Source: Lachnospiraceae bacterium (GTDB lineage Bacteria > Bacillota > Clostridia > Lachnospirales > Lachnospiraceae). From it: a stretch of 64,000 bases of DNA. Below, piece by piece: positions 50,595 to 58,463 of this stretch (the stretch's first letter is position 1; every line of letters starts with the position of its first letter). The position numbers were made by a program, and so were the translations under genes. Below the pieces are notes generated by a model that saw only the letters and a list, made by a program, of their open reading frames with translations, ran no database searches and was not told the origin of the DNA. The stretch spans positions 146,839 to 210,838 of the forward strand of contig JAILGE010000031.1 in NCBI GenBank assembly GCA_024697065.1. Reading direction: 5' to 3'.

Positions 50595-51638
50595 ATGCGT
50601 AATAAGAGCCTCGATAAGATCAGGATCATTGCCATAACGCTGGTGGTACTTGTGCATACATCTGCGCAGTGGGTATCTGCAGGCGACCTGCATCATGTAT
50701 ATGCAACGGAATTCTCAAATATCATTTCCTTTGTGGGCGTGGGTATTTTTGCAATGTTAAGCGGAGCGCTGATGCTTTCTCCCGCAAAAAAGATGACTGC
50801 AGGAAGAGCGTGCAAAAAAGCTTTTCATTTTCTGTTTTTATATTTTTTTTGGAAAGGCTTTTATCTTTGCTTTGACAGGTTAATGGCAGGAGGTCTTAAT
50901 GCATCTGACATAAAGCCGTTGATGCTCTCGCTTATCAGAGAGCGTGGATATTATCATCTCTGGTACCTTGCAATGTTATTCTGGATAATACTGCTTGTCC
51001 CGCTGATCAGGCAGGGGTGCGAAGACAAAAAGACATGTATGATGTATCTGATACCGTTTGCACTGCTTAGTGTGATACTGCCCGCAGCTGCATATTTTGA
51101 TTATCCTTTCAGATATACCGTTTCCGACTTTGTTAATACCCTTGACCCCTTATACTACGTGGGCTATCTTGGATTTTTTATTCTCGGTCATTATCTGTAT
51201 GAATGGAATACGGGGTGGAACAGGTCTAAGAAGTTTACGGTGGCGGCTGCCGCTGCTGTCACATTTGCCGCTTTCTGGCTGAATGCTGTTAAAAGATCCA
51301 TTGGACAGGGAAAGTTTTTTACGGATTTTTCAACCCCCTTTAATCCGGGTTGCGTTTTGATATGCATTGCTGTTTTTATATGTATTGCGGATAAAGCAGG
51401 GAAGGCAGGCGCAGCCTCAAAAGAGATATCACTGTCGGAACGGCTCTCCCGCGGCGCTTTTGGTGTATATATGTTACATCCCCTGGTGCTGGTATTCCTT
51501 ACAAGACGGAATGTGGTTGATACACTTCTTCCGAATGCGTGGGGGATACCGGTATTACTGTTGATGATACTTATCATATCTTATGTGATATCAATGATCC
51601 TTAATCTGATACCGGGGATAAAAAAATTGTTGGGATGA
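50595..51638 (+). CDS. Acyltransferase family 3 membrane protein
   Basis: A 347-residue integral membrane acyltransferase of the OafA/WecH kind, with about ten helices. It starts LDKIRIIAITLVVLVHTSAQW, containing the conserved R and the H in the first helix, and later LWYLAMLFWIILLVPLI and GVYMLHPLVLVFL. These enzymes add acetyl or other acyl groups to polysaccharides, cell-wall polymers or lipids. It ends the envelope cluster. The acceptor is not known. A run of A-T-rich repeats follows. Confidence 0.85.
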   Translation: MRNKSLDKIRIIAITLVVLVHTSAQWVSAGDLHHVYATEFSNIISFVGVGIFAMLSGALMLSPAKKMTAGRACKKAFHFLFLYFFWKGFYLCFDRLMAGGLNASDIKPLMLSLIRERGYYHLWYLAMLFWIILLVPLIRQGCEDKKTCMMYLIPFALLSVILPAAAYFDYPFRYTVSDFVNTLDPLYYVGYLGFFILGHYLYEWNTGWNRSKKFTVAAAAAVTFAAFWLNAVKRSIGQGKFFTDFSTPFNPGCVLICIAVFICIADKAGKAGAASKEISLSERLSRGAFGVYMLHPLVLVFLTRRNVVDTLLPNAWGIPVLLLMILIISYVISMILNLIPGIKKLLG

Positions 51639-51647
51639 GTGTTTGTT

Positions 51648-51764
51648 AAATGATTATCATCAAATGATTTTCTTAAAATGATTTTTTAAAATGATTTTTT
51701 AAAATGATTTCTTTAAATGATTTCTTTAAATGATTTCTTTAAATGTTTTTTTAATTGATTTTTT
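51648..51764. repeat. 13-bp AT-rich tandem repeats
   Basis: About seven to eight imperfect copies of ATGATTTTTTAAA/ATGATTTCTTTAA occur head to tail, with a period of 13 (one unit of 14). Two adjacent copies of ATGATTTTTTAAA are followed by three adjacent copies of ATGATTTCTTTAA. The array lies between the acyltransferase gene and the ribosome-binding site of the glycerol-1-phosphate dehydrogenase-like gene, within 15 bases of that site. No promoter is obvious elsewhere in the gap, so it may overlap the promoter or leader. Confidence 0.85.
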
Positions 51765-51778
51765 CCGGAGGTATAAAT

Positions 51779-52861
51779 ATGAATCAATTTAAATTACCGT
51801 ATCATCTTATCGTTGAAGCAGGAGCTTTTGATCATATCCCGGAAAAGATGTGTGACGCGATACCGGGAATAGAAAAGAAAAAAGTGATCTTCGTAACGGA
51901 AGAAAATCTGAAAAGCATATTTGAAGATCGTATCAAAGGGATATGTGACCAGTTTGAAAACAGCGAAGAATATCTTATACAGAGAGCTGATTATGACAGC
52001 GCTGTCGCTCTGGCAAAATATATAACTATGAATGATATAAATATGGTTATAGGATTCGGCGGCGGAACGGTACTGGATCTTGCAAAGTTTGCCGCTTTTG
52101 TGAGCAAGACAGTATATATATCCCTTCCGACGACATTATCCAATGATTCGCTGGCTTCTCCGGTGGCTGTGCTTGGAACTACCGGTAAGGCGAGAAAGAG
52201 TTTTAAGTGTACGATCCCCCATGCCATAATGGTAGATGCGGATATCATAAAGTCCGCGCCCTCAAGACAGCTCCTTTCCGGAATAGGAGATACGATATCA
52301 AAATATACAGCGCTGTATGACTGGAAACTTGCTTCGGAGAAAGATACGGAGCGGGTGGATGATTTTGCGTATATGCTCTCAAGAATGGCTTTTGACTCCA
52401 TATGTTTCTTTGAAGGCGGACATTCTGAAATGACTGAAAATGAACTGAAAACAAACTCCTTTATCCGTCGCCTGACACAGGCTCTTGTGATGGGAGGACT
52501 GGCCATGGAGATAGCAGGGAGCTCGAGACCCAGTTCCGGATCGGAACATCTTTTCTGTCATGCTCTTGAAGAGAATTTCAGTGAGGAAGTGAATATCCCT
52601 CACGGAATCGCTGTGGCAATGGGAAGCTATCCAGCAGCAATATTCCAGGGACGTAATCATGAAAAGATAAAGAATGTCATAAAGCAATATCATATTCCCG
52701 TAAAGCCTTCGGATAACAAACTGGAACGCGATATCTTTATTGAGGCATGGCAGAAGGCGTCGGCATCAAGGGCTGACAGATATACGATCCTGAGAGAGAC
52801 CGATCTTTCGAAGGACAGGCTTGGAAGATTATATGACGAGATGGAAGAAATCTTTTCATGA
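51779..52861 (+). CDS. Glycerol-1-phosphate dehydrogenase-like enzyme (AraM/EgsA type)
   Basis: The ATG at 51779 after CCGGAGG gives 360 residues. The protein is of the iron/zinc-containing dehydrogenase fold, with VIGFGGGTVLDLAKFAAF and LPTTLSNDSLASPVAVL in the NAD-binding half. The metal-binding histidines are in SGSEHLFCHALE and NIPHGIAVAMG. These match sn-glycerol-1-phosphate dehydrogenases (archaeal EgsA, Bacillus AraM), which make the archaeal-type glycerol phosphate from DHAP. Related family members use other substrates, so this is a family call. It stands alone behind the tandem repeats. Confidence 0.8.
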   Translation: MNQFKLPYHLIVEAGAFDHIPEKMCDAIPGIEKKKVIFVTEENLKSIFEDRIKGICDQFENSEEYLIQRADYDSAVALAKYITMNDINMVIGFGGGTVLDLAKFAAFVSKTVYISLPTTLSNDSLASPVAVLGTTGKARKSFKCTIPHAIMVDADIIKSAPSRQLLSGIGDTISKYTALYDWKLASEKDTERVDDFAYMLSRMAFDSICFFEGGHSEMTENELKTNSFIRRLTQALVMGGLAMEIAGSSRPSSGSEHLFCHALEENFSEEVNIPHGIAVAMGSYPAAIFQGRNHEKIKNVIKQYHIPVKPSDNKLERDIFIEAWQKASASRADRYTILRETDLSKDRLGRLYDEMEEIFS

Positions 52862-52894
52862 GAGAGCTTTTGTTTGGATTATATAGCTTATGAT

Positions 52895-52938
52895 AAAAAA
52901 CTCCGTGTGATGTCTTAAACATACACACGGAGTTTTTT
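52895..52938. terminator. Bidirectional terminator
   Basis: AAAAAACTCCGTGTG pairs with CACACGGAGTTTTTT around a 14-base loop. It lies between the convergent dehydrogenase gene (+) and argG-DUF1294 operon (-) and suits both. Confidence 0.92.
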
Positions 52939-52943
52939 GAATA

Positions 52944-53234
52944 TTACATTATCACGATCATATCCGATGAAATGAGCCATGCAGCAAGGATTATCTGGAT
53001 GGCCATGATGGCAGGCAGTCCGTAAACGAAATACCAGTGCCTTGTCTTATGACGGAATATATACATTCCTATGATCGAACCTATCGACCCTCCGAATATC
53101 GCAAAGAGGAACAGCGCCAGCTCGGATATCCTGTATTCGTGGCGTTTAGCCTTCCACTTGTCGATACCCATTGATGCGAATCCGGCGATATTCATAAGGA
53201 CCAGATAAGCAATGATTATAATGATAACTTTCAT
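52944..53234 (-). CDS. DUF1294 small membrane protein
   Basis: This 96-residue protein has three to four helices and the family motif SMGIDKWKAKRHEYRISELALFLFAIFGGSIGSIIGMYIFRHKT. The function is unknown. It starts 6 bases after the argG stop, with no good ribosome-binding site, so it is probably translated by coupling. It ends at the bidirectional terminator. Its link with arginine synthesis may be accidental. Confidence 0.85.
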   Translation of the reverse strand: MKVIIIIIAYLVLMNIAGFASMGIDKWKAKRHEYRISELALFLFAIFGGSIGSIIGMYIFRHKTRHWYFVYGLPAIMAIQIILAAWLISSDMIVIM

Positions 53235-53240
53235 CGGGAC

Positions 53241-54464
53241 TTAGTTTTTCTTTCCTTCGAGTTCCTGATGCTTCATGCCGCGAACCTTGCTTGCAAGACC
53301 GAAGAGATTGATGAATCCTTCTGCATCATGATGGTCATAGAGATCACCTGTTGTGAAGGAAGCGATACTCTCATTGTAGAGTGAGTAAGGAGAGGTCTCG
53401 CCGGCCTTAATGATGTTGCCCTTGTAAAGCTTGAACTTAACATCACCGGTAACATACTGCTGTGTTGACTCGATGAATGCCTGTACAGCTTCACGTAAAG
53501 GTGTGAACCACTTTCCTTCGTAAACGATCTGAGCGAAGAGATTGCCCATGTCAAGCTTGGTCTTGGTGGTCTCTCTGTCGAGGATGAGCTCTTCAAGCTG
53601 CTGATGAGCCTCGTAAAGGATAGTTCCGCCCGGTGTCTCATATACGCCGCGGCTCTTCATTCCTACTACACGGTTCTCAACGATATCGATGATGCCTATA
53701 CCATGCTTTCCGCCGAGCTTGTTAAGTGTGCGGATGATATCGGAAACCTTCATTTCCTTGCCGTTTACGGATGTGGGAACACCCTTTTCAAAGTGCATTG
53801 TTACATATTCGCCTTCATCCGGTGCCTTCTCGGGAGTTGTACCGAGAACAAGGAGGTGCTCGAAGTTAGGCTCGTTGGCGGGATCTTCAAGCTCAAGACC
53901 TTCATGGCTTATATGCCATAAGTTACGGTCACGGCTGTAAGAATTGTCTGCGGAGAAGGGAAGTGTGATACCCTTTTCACGGCAGTATGCGATCTCTTCC
54001 TCTCTGCTCTGGAGAGTCCACTTGTCACTTCTCCATGCAGCGATGATCTTGATGTCGGGAGCAAGAGCCTTGATACCGAGCTCAAATCTGATCTGGTCAT
54101 TTCCTTTTCCTGTTGCACCATGGCAGATGGCTACAGCGCCTTCCTTACGTGCGATCTCAACCAGTTTCTTGGCGATGAGAGGTCGTGCCATTGATGTTCC
54201 CAGCAGATACTTGTTCTCATAGATCGCATGAGCCTGTACACAGGGAACGATGTATTTATCGGCGAATTCGTCGGTAACATCGAGGATATAGAGCTTTTCC
54301 GCACCGCAGGATTTTGCTCTTTCCTCAAGCCCGTCAAGCTCTGACTCCTGACCGCAGTCTATGCAGACACAGACTACTTCATAATTGAAGTTTTCTTTGA
54401 GCCAGGGAATGATGGCTGTGGTGTCAAGCCCGCCTGAATATGCGAGAATAACTTTTTCTTTCAT
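53241..54464 (-). CDS. argG: Argininosuccinate synthase
   Basis: ArgG joins citrulline and aspartate with ATP to make argininosuccinate. The 407 residues show the PP-loop ILAYSGGLDTTAI, the citrulline/aspartate region AICHGATGKGNDQIRFE, and SRDRNLWHISHEGLELEDPANEP. GGAGG precedes the ATG. It is transcribed away from the argJBD genes from a promoter overlapping theirs. No argH is seen in the window, so the next step is encoded elsewhere. Confidence 0.97.
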   Translation of the reverse strand: MKEKVILAYSGGLDTTAIIPWLKENFNYEVVCVCIDCGQESELDGLEERAKSCGAEKLYILDVTDEFADKYIVPCVQAHAIYENKYLLGTSMARPLIAKKLVEIARKEGAVAICHGATGKGNDQIRFELGIKALAPDIKIIAAWRSDKWTLQSREEEIAYCREKGITLPFSADNSYSRDRNLWHISHEGLELEDPANEPNFEHLLVLGTTPEKAPDEGEYVTMHFEKGVPTSVNGKEMKVSDIIRTLNKLGGKHGIGIIDIVENRVVGMKSRGVYETPGGTILYEAHQQLEELILDRETTKTKLDMGNLFAQIVYEGKWFTPLREAVQAFIESTQQYVTGDVKFKLYKGNIIKAGETSPYSLYNESIASFTTGDLYDHHDAEGFINLFGLASKVRGMKHQELEGKKN

Positions 54465-54503
54465 GATAATGTTTACCTCCGTTTGTTTGTTAATGATGCC
54501 CCC

Positions 54504-54532
54504 ATATTACAACAATTGTTTTTTCTTTGCAA
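54504..54532 (-). promoter_or_regulatory. Promoter of argG
   Basis: On the - strand TTGCAA (54532-54527) and TAATAT (54509-54504) are 17 bases apart. A palindrome AACAATTGTT (54511-54520) lies in the spacer and could be an operator, although it does not match the ARG box well. Confidence 0.65.
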
Positions 54533-54543
54533 TGTGCTATAAT
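54516..54543 (+). promoter_or_regulatory. Promoter of the GNAT-argJBD genes
   Basis: TTGTTT (54516) and TATAAT (54538) are 16 bases apart, so the -35 overlaps the argG promoter and the AACAATTGTT palindrome. The two promoters would compete or be controlled together. Confidence 0.6.
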
Positions 54544-54616
54544 TTAACGATTATTTAATGTGGAAAATTGCCACCGGATCCCGGAGGCGGTATTTTTCTT
54601 AAATTGAGGTAATGAA

Positions 54617-55060
54617 ATGATAAGAGCAATGACGATAGACGATTACGATCAGGTGAAGGCACTCTGGATGACCATACACGGCTTCGGTATCAGAAGCGTG
54701 GATGATTCAAGGGAAGGTATAGATATGTTCCTTAAGCGCAATCCGGGAATGAGTGTGGTCGCCATTGAGGATGATCATGTGGTAGGCGCCATACTCTGCG
54801 GACATGACGGAAGGAGAGGCTGCCTTTATCATGTATGCGTGGATGAGAAATACAGAAGAAACGGCATAGGCAAAGATATGGTTGTTTTTTGCATGAATGC
54901 CTTAAAGGCCGAGCATATAAACAAAGTGTCACTCATTGCTTTTACCAGAAATGATATAGGAAATGCTTTCTGGCATTGCATAGGATGGAATGAAAGAGAA
55001 GATCTGAATTATTATGATTTTACTCTTAATGAAGCAAATATAACGGCATTCAACAGTTAA
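54617..55060 (+). CDS. GNAT-family N-acetyltransferase, possible N-acetylglutamate synthase
   Basis: A 147-residue GNAT enzyme. The acetyl-CoA-binding loop is in VCVDEKYRRNGIGKDMV, and the preceding strand is GCLYHVCVD; the N-terminal part (DDYDQVKALWMTIHGFGIRSVDD) resembles YpeA-type GNATs. It opens the + strand arginine operon, 15 bases before argJ. N-acetylglutamate supply is a plausible role because of this position, but ArgJ can also make it, and the GNAT family has many substrates. GAGG lies before the ATG. Identity is uncertain; the fold is certain. Confidence 0.75.
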   Translation: MIRAMTIDDYDQVKALWMTIHGFGIRSVDDSREGIDMFLKRNPGMSVVAIEDDHVVGAILCGHDGRRGCLYHVCVDEKYRRNGIGKDMVVFCMNALKAEHINKVSLIAFTRNDIGNAFWHCIGWNEREDLNYYDFTLNEANITAFNS

Positions 55061-55075
55061 AAGCGAGGTTTGGAT

Positions 55076-56308
55076 ATGGGAAAGATTACTTTGACGGATG
55101 GTGGTATCACTTCAGCTGCCGGTTTTAAGGCTGCAAGCTGTGAAGCCGGGATAAAATATGAAAACAGGCGTGATATGGCGCTTGTGTATTCAACTGTACC
55201 CTGCGAATGTGCGGGAGCATTTACCAGTAATAAGGTTAAGGCTGCCTGTGTTCAGTGGGATAAAAGAATAGTCGAATCCGGAGCAAAGCTTCAGGCAGTG
55301 GTGGTTAATACCGGTATCGCCAATGCCTGCACCGGAAAGGAAGGCTTTGATGCCTGCGAAGCGACTGCCGCTGCGGTAAACGAGTGCCTGGGCGTAGACA
55401 AGGGAAGTGTTGCCGTGGGATCTACCGGTGTTATAGGAATGCAGCTGTCGGTTGACAGACTGGTGGCCGGAGTAAAGAAGATGAGCACATCTCTGGATGA
55501 TTCAAGAGAGGCCGCTACACTGGCATCCAAGGCCATCATGACAACGGATACCGTTAATAAGGAGATCGCTGTTACTTTTGAAGTAAAGGGTAAGAAGATA
55601 ACCATAGGCGGCATGAGCAAGGGATCGGGAATGATCCATCCCAATATGTGCACAATGCTGGGATTTCTGGCGACAGATCTTTCCATAGACCGTGCGCTCA
55701 TGCAGGAAGCTCTGCTTAGCGTTGTCAAAGATACTTTCAATATGATAACCGTTGACGGAGATACATCTACCAATGATACTGTCTTACTGATGGCCAACGG
55801 ACTTGCGGGAAATGATAAGATCACCGAAAAGGATGATGATTATGATACTTTCTGCGAGGCTCTTTTCCTTATCTGCAGATATCTTGCAAGAAAGATGGCT
55901 GCTGACGGAGAAGGGGCCAGCAAGCTTTTCGAGGCCCATGTAGTTAATGCAAAGAGCAAGGAAGATGCCAAAACCCTCTCCCGTGCCATTGTCGGATCGA
56001 ATCTTTCAAAAGCTGCGATCTTCGGATGTGACGCAAACTTCGGAAGGTTCCTTTGTGCTATGGGTTATTCCGGTGCGGATTTCGATCAGGAAGATGTGGA
56101 GCTTTTCTTTGAAAGCGCTGCAGGCAGACTGAAAGTATTCGAAAAGGGAACCCCCATTGTTTTCGATGAGGAAACTGCCGTTAAGATAATGAAGGAAGAC
56201 GAAGTGACTGTATTCGTTGATATGCATGAAGGAAGCGAAGAAGCCACTGCATGGGGATGTGATCTGACATATGATTATGTTAAGATCAATGCTGACTACC
56301 GGTCATGA
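55076..56308 (+). CDS. argJ: Bifunctional ornithine acetyltransferase/N-acetylglutamate synthase
   Basis: ArgJ recycles the acetyl group from N-acetylornithine to glutamate; bifunctional forms also use acetyl-CoA. The ATG at 55076 has GCGAGG ahead and gives 410 residues; the TTG at 55070 is less likely. The autocatalytic cleavage site is in KGSGMIHPNMCTMLGF: the threonine that becomes the nucleophile (about residue 193) is present, although Cys replaces the usual Ala before it. GSTGVIG and DGDTSTNDT are family motifs. It is followed by argB and argD. Confidence 0.95.
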   Translation: MGKITLTDGGITSAAGFKAASCEAGIKYENRRDMALVYSTVPCECAGAFTSNKVKAACVQWDKRIVESGAKLQAVVVNTGIANACTGKEGFDACEATAAAVNECLGVDKGSVAVGSTGVIGMQLSVDRLVAGVKKMSTSLDDSREAATLASKAIMTTDTVNKEIAVTFEVKGKKITIGGMSKGSGMIHPNMCTMLGFLATDLSIDRALMQEALLSVVKDTFNMITVDGDTSTNDTVLLMANGLAGNDKITEKDDDYDTFCEALFLICRYLARKMAADGEGASKLFEAHVVNAKSKEDAKTLSRAIVGSNLSKAAIFGCDANFGRFLCAMGYSGADFDQEDVELFFESAAGRLKVFEKGTPIVFDEETAVKIMKEDEVTVFVDMHEGSEEATAWGCDLTYDYVKINADYRS

Positions 56309-56359
56309 TGCCGGATCAGATATATTTAAGAAATAATAGTTAAAGGAGAAGAAACATCG

Positions 56360-57247
56360 ATGAAAAAAGAAGAGATGGAACAGGTTGCAAAAAAAGCCGA
56401 GGTGTTGATAGAAGCACTTCCTTATATTCAGGCTTTTAACCGACGAATAATCGTTGTTAAGTACGGCGGTTCCGCAATGGCTGATCCTGAACTTCAGCGT
56501 AATGTCATCAAGGATGTTACACTTCTTAAGTTAGTAGGTTTTAAGCCCATCATCGTTCACGGAGGCGGCAAGGAAATAAGCGGATGGTTAGGCAAGATCG
56601 GTAAGGAATCTCAGTTCGTAAACGGTCTTCGTGTAACGGACTCCGATACGATGGAAGTGGCCGAGATGGTCCTTAACAAGGTAAACAAGCGCCTTGTGAC
56701 AATGGTCGAGGAGCTGGGAGTACGTGCAGTCGGTATAAGCGGCAAGGACGGCGGACTTCTTAAGGTCGAGAAAAAATATTCGGACGGTAAGGACATAGGA
56801 TTTGTGGGACAGATCAAATCCGTGGATCCCAAGATCCTCTTCGATATGATCGAGAAGGATTTCCTTCCCATAGTATGTCCCATAGGAATGGATGATGATT
56901 TTGAGACCTATAACATAAATGCGGATGATGCGGCATGTGCGGTAGCCAAGGCTGTAGGTGCGGAGAAGCTTGCATTCCTTACGGATATCGAGGGCCTTTA
57001 CAGAGATATCAAAGATCCGTCTTCCTTTATTTCGCATATTCGTGTATCACAGGCAAAGGAACTGATCGACAGTGGTATCATCGGCGGAGGCATGCTGCCT
57101 AAGCTGGGCAATTGCATCGACGCTATGGAGAACGGCGTACAGAAAGTTCATATCCTGGATGGCAGACTTGCACACAGTCTTTTGCTTGAGATCTTTACCA
57201 AGGAAGGTATCGGAACGATGATCTTCCCGGATGACGCGGATATTTAA
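56360..57247 (+). CDS. argB: Acetylglutamate kinase
   Basis: ArgB phosphorylates N-acetylglutamate, the committed step of arginine synthesis. The 295 residues have [33 protein letters not shown] and [15 protein letters not shown], all motifs of the amino-acid-kinase fold. The N-terminal helix (residues 1-25, [17 protein letters not shown]) is of the type found in arginine-inhibited hexameric enzymes, suggesting feedback control. AAAGGAGAAG precedes the ATG. Confidence 0.97.
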   Translation: MKKEEMEQVAKKAEVLIEALPYIQAFNRRIIVVKYGGSAMADPELQRNVIKDVTLLKLVGFKPIIVHGGGKEISGWLGKIGKESQFVNGLRVTDSDTMEVAEMVLNKVNKRLVTMVEELGVRAVGISGKDGGLLKVEKKYSDGKDIGFVGQIKSVDPKILFDMIEKDFLPIVCPIGMDDDFETYNINADDAACAVAKAVGAEKLAFLTDIEGLYRDIKDPSSFISHIRVSQAKELIDSGIIGGGMLPKLGNCIDAMENGVQKVHILDGRLAHSLLLEIFTKEGIGTMIFPDDADI

Positions 57248-57272
57248 CCAGCATTAACAGGAGAAAAAAACA

Positions 57273-58463
57273 ATGAATACAATGAAAGAATATATAGATG
57301 AAGCGGAGAGGGATCTTCTCCATACATATAACAGGTATCAGGTCGTATTTGATCACGGCGAAGGCGTCAGACTTTTTGATCTTGAAGGAAAAAGCTATCT
57401 CGACTTCGTATGCGGTATAGGCGTGTTTGCTCTTGGTTATGGCAACAAAGAGTACAATGATTCGCTTAAGGCGCAGATCGACAAGATAATACATACATCA
57501 AATTATTATTATAACGTTCCGGCTATCGAAGCTGCCAAAGCCATGAAGAAGGTCTCCGGAATGGACAGGGTATTTTTTACCAACAGCGGAGCAGAGGCTA
57601 TCGAAGGAGCTATCAAGACAGCAAGAAAGTATGCTTTCTTAAAAGACGGAAAGACCGATCATGAGATCATAGCAATGAATCATTCATTTCACGGCAGGAC
57701 CATGGGTGCTTTATCCGTTACGGGTACAAAGAAGTATCGGGATCCCTTTGAACCTATGATCGGAAATATCAGATTTGCAGAGATGAATGATATAGAAAGC
57801 GTTAAAGCACTTATCAATGATAAGACCTGCGCTATCCTTTTTGAAACGGTTCAGGGAGAAGGAGGAGTTCATCCCGCAGAGGAAGCATTCCTTAAGGAGA
57901 TCAGAAAGATCTGTGATGAAAAAGATATCCTTCTTATGCTGGATGAGATACAGTGCGGTATGGGAAGATGCGGAGAGTATTTCGCATGGCAGAAGTACAG
58001 TGTGAAGCCCGATGTGCTTACCAGTGCAAAGGCTCTGACATGCGGTGTTCCCGCAGGTGCATTCATGATGACGGAAAAAGTGGGGACGCATTCCCTCGTT
58101 GCCGGAGATCATGGTACCACTTACGGCGGAAATCCTCTTGCGGGTGCAGCTGTTGTGGAAGTGATCAGGCAGTATGAGGAAAGAAATATAAACGGGCATG
58201 TAAAGGAAGTCGGAGCATATCTTTGGGATAAGCTTGAAGAAGTAAAGAATGCCCATTCCGATATAGTTGATCACCGCGGTGCAGGTTTATTACAGGGACT
58301 TGAGTTTGACCATCCCGTGGCTGATATCATCAATAAAGCGCTTGATAAGGGGCTTGTACTTATAAATGCCGGAACCAATATCATCAGGTTCCTTCCTCCT
58401 CTTGTCATTGAAAAGAGCGACGTTGATGAAATGATAGATATTTTAAATACCTGCTTTGAGTAA
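57273..58463 (+). CDS. argD: Acetylornithine aminotransferase
   Basis: ArgD is a PLP enzyme converting N-acetylglutamate semialdehyde to N-acetylornithine. The 396 residues show FFTNSGAEAIEGAIKTARKYA, NHSFHGRTMGALSVTG, LLMLDEIQCGMGRCG and the PLP lysine in LTSAKALTCGVPAGAFM. AGGAGAAAAA precedes the ATG. Its substrate requires ArgC, whose gene is not next to it. Its end overlaps the start of the solute-binding protein gene by 8 bases. Confidence 0.95.
   Translation: MNTMKEYIDEAERDLLHTYNRYQVVFDHGEGVRLFDLEGKSYLDFVCGIGVFALGYGNKEYNDSLKAQIDKIIHTSNYYYNVPAIEAAKAMKKVSGMDRVFFTNSGAEAIEGAIKTARKYAFLKDGKTDHEIIAMNHSFHGRTMGALSVTGTKKYRDPFEPMIGNIRFAEMNDIESVKALINDKTCAILFETVQGEGGVHPAEEAFLKEIRKICDEKDILLMLDEIQCGMGRCGEYFAWQKYSVKPDVLTSAKALTCGVPAGAFMMTEKVGTHSLVAGDHGTTYGGNPLAGAAVVEVIRQYEERNINGHVKEVGAYLWDKLEEVKNAHSDIVDHRGAGLLQGLEFDHPVADIINKALDKGLVLINAGTNIIRFLPPLVIEKSDVDEMIDILNTCFE

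Noticed and set aside
51648-51764. Possible CRISPR array
   Set aside because: Units are only 13 bases and directly adjacent, with no spacers, and no cas genes are near. It is a simple tandem repeat.
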